From Nodosilinea sp. FACHB-141 (lineage in GTDB: Bacteria; Cyanobacteriota; Cyanobacteriia; Phormidesmidales; Phormidesmidaceae): a DNA stretch of 64,000 nucleotides. Each line of letters begins with the position of its first letter. Position 1 is the stretch's first letter. This document shows, piece by piece, positions 62,008 through 64,000 of the stretch. A program made the position numbers and the translations under genes. The stretch is taken from NCBI RefSeq assembly GCF_014696135.1, contig NZ_JACJPP010000007.1, positions 186,001 to 250,000 of the forward strand, given 5' to 3'. The notes below the pieces were generated by a model that saw only the letters and a program-made list of their open reading frames with translations, searched no databases and was not told the DNA's origin.

Positions 62008-62592
62008 ATGACCACCCTGGATTTGCCCCTTGAACTCAACCTTGAGGCTGTTCATTTTACCGATGAGCAGTTTTACCAACTCTGCATTCACAACCCGGAG
62101 ATGGCGATCGAGCAAAATGCCCAAGGAGTGTTGATCGTTATGCCCCCTGTTGGCGGTGAGAACGGCAATCAAGAAATGGAGGTTGGTGGTGAACTGTATC
62201 TCTGGAATAAGCAAACCCAGCTTGGCAAAGTCTTTAGCTCGTCCACCGTTTTTCAGCTACCCGTGGGCAGCAAGCGATCGCCCGACGCTGCCTGGGTAGA
62301 GCTATCCCGTTGGGAGGCGCTGACCCCAGAGCAGCGGCGTAGATTTCCTCCCATTGCGCCTGACTTTGTAATGGAAGTGCGATCGAGCACCGATAACCTG
62401 GCGACTCTGCGTGAGAAGATGCAGGAATACATGGCTAGCGGTGTTCGTCTGGGCTGGCTGATTAATCCAAAGGATCAGCAGGTGGAAATCTATCGACCTG
62501 GGCAGGAAGCGGAGGTGCGATCGCTACCTACTCAGCTCTCTGGAGAGTCCGTGCTGCCGGGCTTCGTCCTAGATGTTTCCCCGTTTGCTTAG
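62008..62592 (+). CDS. Uma2-family PD-(D/E)XK protein
   Basis: 194 residues. FTDEQFYQLCIHNPEMAIEQ start, then the restriction-endonuclease-like core with SPDAAWVELSRWEAL and PDFVMEVRSSTDNLATLREKMQEY (the D...ExK-like active site). The C-terminal strand pair is LGWLINPKDQQVEIYRPG. Uma2 families are abundant in cyanobacteria and of uncertain role. A broken homologue occurs at 34672. Confidence 0.88.
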   Translation: MTTLDLPLELNLEAVHFTDEQFYQLCIHNPEMAIEQNAQGVLIVMPPVGGENGNQEMEVGGELYLWNKQTQLGKVFSSSTVFQLPVGSKRSPDAAWVELSRWEALTPEQRRRFPPIAPDFVMEVRSSTDNLATLREKMQEYMASGVRLGWLINPKDQQVEIYRPGQEAEVRSLPTQLSGESVLPGFVLDVSPFA

Positions 62593-62813
62593 CCGTTGGG
62601 ATATTCTCATAGCCAGCCGACCCTCATAACACTTGCTTGCAGAGCCTTGTAAGTGACAGGCGTCACAGTTCGCAAAACTCTTGAGGGCGGCTGCCCCTCA
62701 AACAACCTGCCATGAAGATGCGGGTGCAAGGGATGACTCAGCCGTGCCCTTGAGGCATTCTAAGTACAGATAAGACGAGCTTCGCACTATAACTAACTCC
62801 CTATTCTAAGCAG

Positions 62814-62837
62814 CCCCCGGTGCCTCGGCATCGGGGG
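62814..62837. terminator. Hairpin with CCCCCG stem
   Basis: CCCCCGGTGC (62814-62823) pairs with GCATCGGGGG (62828-62837), one wobble pair, followed by TTATTT. Terminator-like; the upstream bases 62593-62813 hold no recognisable gene. Confidence 0.65.
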
Positions 62838-62849
62838 TTATTTAATGGA

Positions 62850-62884
62850 AAAGCCCCAGGATGCTCGCAGCGTCCTGGGGCTTT
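62850..62884. terminator. Bidirectional terminator next to ahcY
   Basis: AAAGCCCCAGGA (62850-62861) pairs with TCCTGGGGCTTT (62873-62884). A-rich and T-rich ends make it suitable for both strands. It lies between a MITE copy and the preceding hairpin. Confidence 0.75.
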
Positions 62885-62903
62885 AGTTAGGGAGACGATG
62901 GCT

Positions 62904-64000
<1,097 letters not shown>

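Overview
The window comes from a filamentous-type cyanobacterium, best guess a Leptolyngbya/Nodosilinea-like lineage. The evidence is the very frequent HIP1 octamer GCGATCGC, photosystem I subunit PsaK, the dark-operative protochlorophyllide reductase subunit ChlB, phylloquinone-synthesis MenB, the NblS (Hik33) sensor kinase, Tab2, an S1-domain RNA-binding protein and an NtcA-type promoter. Genes are mostly GC-rich (roughly 55-60 % by eye). A few stretches are clearly AT-rich and look imported. No rRNA, tRNA, CRISPR array or complete transposase gene was seen.

Layout. 1-5769: end of an exopolysaccharide locus (sugar transferase fragment and two tandem O-antigen-polymerase/TPR proteins). 5963-12079: nitrate ABC transporter nrtABCD on the minus strand, with a decayed second nrtD tail behind it and a textbook NtcA promoter far upstream of nrtA. 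12235-14612: membrane protein, DUF937-like protein, glutathionyl-hydroquinone reductase. 14833-18435: a 1200-residue HTH-LRR-Roc-COR-TIR protein whose LRR block is AT-rich and contains perfect 69-bp DNA repeats. 18526-21120: MenB, a DUF4336 protein, an MscS channel. 21278-24526: a surface protein with an N-terminal barrel-like region and about 19 coils of a 28-residue beta-helix. 24681-28118: a minus-strand cluster of protoglobin, roadblock, small GTPase, DUF4388 protein, tiny membrane protein and bacteriohemerythrin, the best candidate for an undescribed signalling system.

28840-34082: DeoC, a small membrane protein, SMP-30 lactonase, TPR lipoprotein, GH57 branching enzyme. 34182-43620: accessory region with BrnT/BrnA and MazE/MazF toxin-antitoxin pairs, a frameshifted Uma2 remnant, an AT-rich membrane protein sitting between a gene and a relic of that gene's 3' end, a two-domain multicopper oxidase next to a Gly/Glu-rich lipoprotein, and small enzymes. 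43811-54907: ChlB, glycosyltransferase-GtrA fusion, SH3 protein, sugar ABC permease, Tab2/S1 pair, family 4 uracil-DNA glycosylase, phasin-like protein, MarC. 55186-64000: degenerate HD-GYP protein, YbjN, M50-CBS protease, PsaK, TrpF, NblS, Uma2 protein and the C-terminal three quarters of AhcY.

Several families of short palindromic repeats are scattered between genes. Two copies of a roughly 110-bp MITE-like element are present; one of them reaches into the end of ahcY. Many start codons are TTG or GTG, and starts were moved to internal ATGs where the ribosome-binding site, signal peptide or family length supported it. All functional assignments are from reading translated sequence; no database search was run.
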